This document shows positions 63,367-64,000 of a DNA stretch of 64,000 nt, piece after piece. The DNA is from Halomarina pelagica (lineage in GTDB: Archaea; Halobacteriota; Halobacteria; Halobacteriales; Haloarculaceae), in contig NZ_CP100454.1 of assembly GCF_024228315.1 (NCBI RefSeq), positions 2,232,001 to 2,296,000 of the forward strand, read 5' to 3'. The translations under genes were made by a program, and so were the position numbers. The notes below the pieces were generated by a model, which saw only the letters and a program-made list of their open reading frames with translations, did no database searches and was not told where the DNA came from. Numbering within the stretch: position 1 is the stretch's first letter; each line of letters begins with the position of its first letter.

Positions 63367-64000
63367 ATGAGCCACGAGGACTTCCCCACGGAACGCCCGG
63401 CGGTGGTCACCTGCGGGTTGCCCTACGCCAACGGCGACCTGCACATCGGCCACCTGCGAACGTACGTCGGCGGCGACGTGTTCGCCCGCGCGCTGCGCCG
63501 ACTCGGACAGCGGACCGCCTTCGTCTCCGGGTCGGACATGCACGGCACGCCCGTCGCCGTCAACGCGGAGCGGGAGGGCGTCGCGCCCGAGGAGTTCGCG
63601 CTCCGCTGGCACGAGACGTACGAGGCGACGTTTCCCCGGTTCGGCGTCGAGTTCGACAACTACGGCCACACGCACGACGAGACGAACACCGAGCTGACGA
63701 CGGAGATCGTCCGCGCGCTCGACGAGGCGGGCTACGTCTACGAGAAGGAGATCCTCGTCGCCTACGACCCCGAGGAGGATCAGTACCTCCCGGATCGCTA
63801 CGTCGAGGGGACCTGCCCCTACTGCGGCGCGAAGGCGCGCGGCGACGAGTGCGACGAGGGGTGTCAGCGCCACCTCGAACCCGGCGAGGTCGAGGACCCC
63901 GTCTCGATCGTCACGGGCAACCCCGCGGAGTACAGGGAGCGGACGCACAAGTTCTTCCGCGTCTCCGAGTTCCAGGAGTACCTCCAGGGGTTCATCGACC
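63367..64000 (+). CDS. metG: methionine--tRNA ligase (N-terminal part)
   Basis: The first 211 codons, cut by the right edge. GLPYANGDLHIGHLRTYVGG holds the HIGH motif. Zinc-binding cysteines are seen as CPYC and the CDEGC set (about 160-165). The KMSKS loop is beyond the window. It charges tRNA(Met). Confidence 0.96.
   Translation, partial: MSHEDFPTERPAVVTCGLPYANGDLHIGHLRTYVGGDVFARALRRLGQRTAFVSGSDMHGTPVAVNAEREGVAPEEFALRWHETYEATFPRFGVEFDNYGHTHDETNTELTTEIVRALDEAGYVYEKEILVAYDPEEDQYLPDRYVEGTCPYCGAKARGDECDEGCQRHLEPGEVEDPVSIVTGNPAEYRERTHKFFRVSEFQEYLQGFID

Overview
The window is chromosomal DNA from a haloarchaeon (class Halobacteria). The evidence is high GC with G/C-ending codons, very acidic proteins, mostly leaderless genes with a TATA-like box about 27 bp before the start codon, and archaeal markers: Rli1/ABCE1, Rpo12, L37Ae, Pcc1, prefoldin beta, GGGP synthase, archaemetzincin, F420 reductase and the archaeal CoA-pathway enzymes. 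I cannot name the genus. No provirus, plasmid gene, CRISPR array, rRNA or tRNA was found; the only transposon trace is a broken tnpB tail.

Layout. 1-1.9 kb: a secreted metalloprotease cut by the left edge. 2.0-5.9 kb: DUF192, a small winged-helix protein, an EMC6-like membrane protein coupled to Rli1, and a PHP phosphoesterase. 6.3-9.6 kb: SecG and thioredoxin (divergent), NpdG, a HAD phosphatase, UPF0146 and archaemetzincin. 10-17.5 kb: PdxT, a DUF151 nuclease, HisE, ASCH, two DUF5518 membrane proteins, Nog1, a SIMPL lipoprotein, DUF389, a formyl-THF ligase-like protein and EngB. 17.7-25.5 kb: a PAPS-reductase-like protein, an operon dcd-thiR-methyltransferase, Pth2, an OYE-type oxidoreductase, TruD and DUF2103. 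25.5-27.3 kb: the compact run rpl37ae-rpo12-pcc1-pfdB-DUF3194, then DUF2892. 27.5-32.2 kb: a zinc-ribbon protein, Thi4, phosphopantothenate synthetase, pantoate kinase and an MFS transporter. 32.5-43.5 kb: AspRS, VOC, the tnpB remnant, an HTH-10 regulator, GGGP synthase, TopA, a subtilase with a winged-helix neighbour, and GatB. 44.3-50.4 kb: a hydrolase, a coiled-coil protein, Smc and ScpA. 50.4-64 kb: MtnP, a phosphoribosyltransferase, a winged-helix protein, a deaminase, PhzF, a secreted peptidase coupled to a 7TM/ATP-grasp fusion, PpsA, a lipoprotein, MfnA, a VTT/DedA protein and the start of MetG.

How genes work together. MfnA (beta-alanine), pantoate kinase and 4-phosphopantoate--beta-alanine ligase make up the archaeal route to phosphopantothenate. 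AspRS and GatB fit indirect Asn-tRNA(Asn) formation. Smc, ScpA and the coiled-coil protein form a condensin locus. ThiR is a candidate repressor of thi4, whose start is overlapped by a perfect inverted repeat.

The most unusual content is non-coding. (1) A dispersed composite element of about 350 bp occurs three times, each time in the same orientation just after a gene's stop: an AT-closed hairpin, then a conserved TATA box, then a conserved core of about 85 nt. The TATA box lies 26-27 bp before the core in all three. The core folds into a stem with one silent covarying base pair and also has a conserved short reading frame opening with GTG. This is my best candidate for an undescribed small-RNA or micropeptide family. 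(2) A highly structured segment of about 800 bp lies between gatB and a hydrolase gene. It has nested long-range inverted repeats flanked by arrays of a 14-15-bp motif spaced 35-42 bp apart, in opposite orientation on the two sides. (3) A predicted membrane peptide-ligase (7TM fused to ATP-grasp) is translationally coupled to a secreted gluzincin peptidase.
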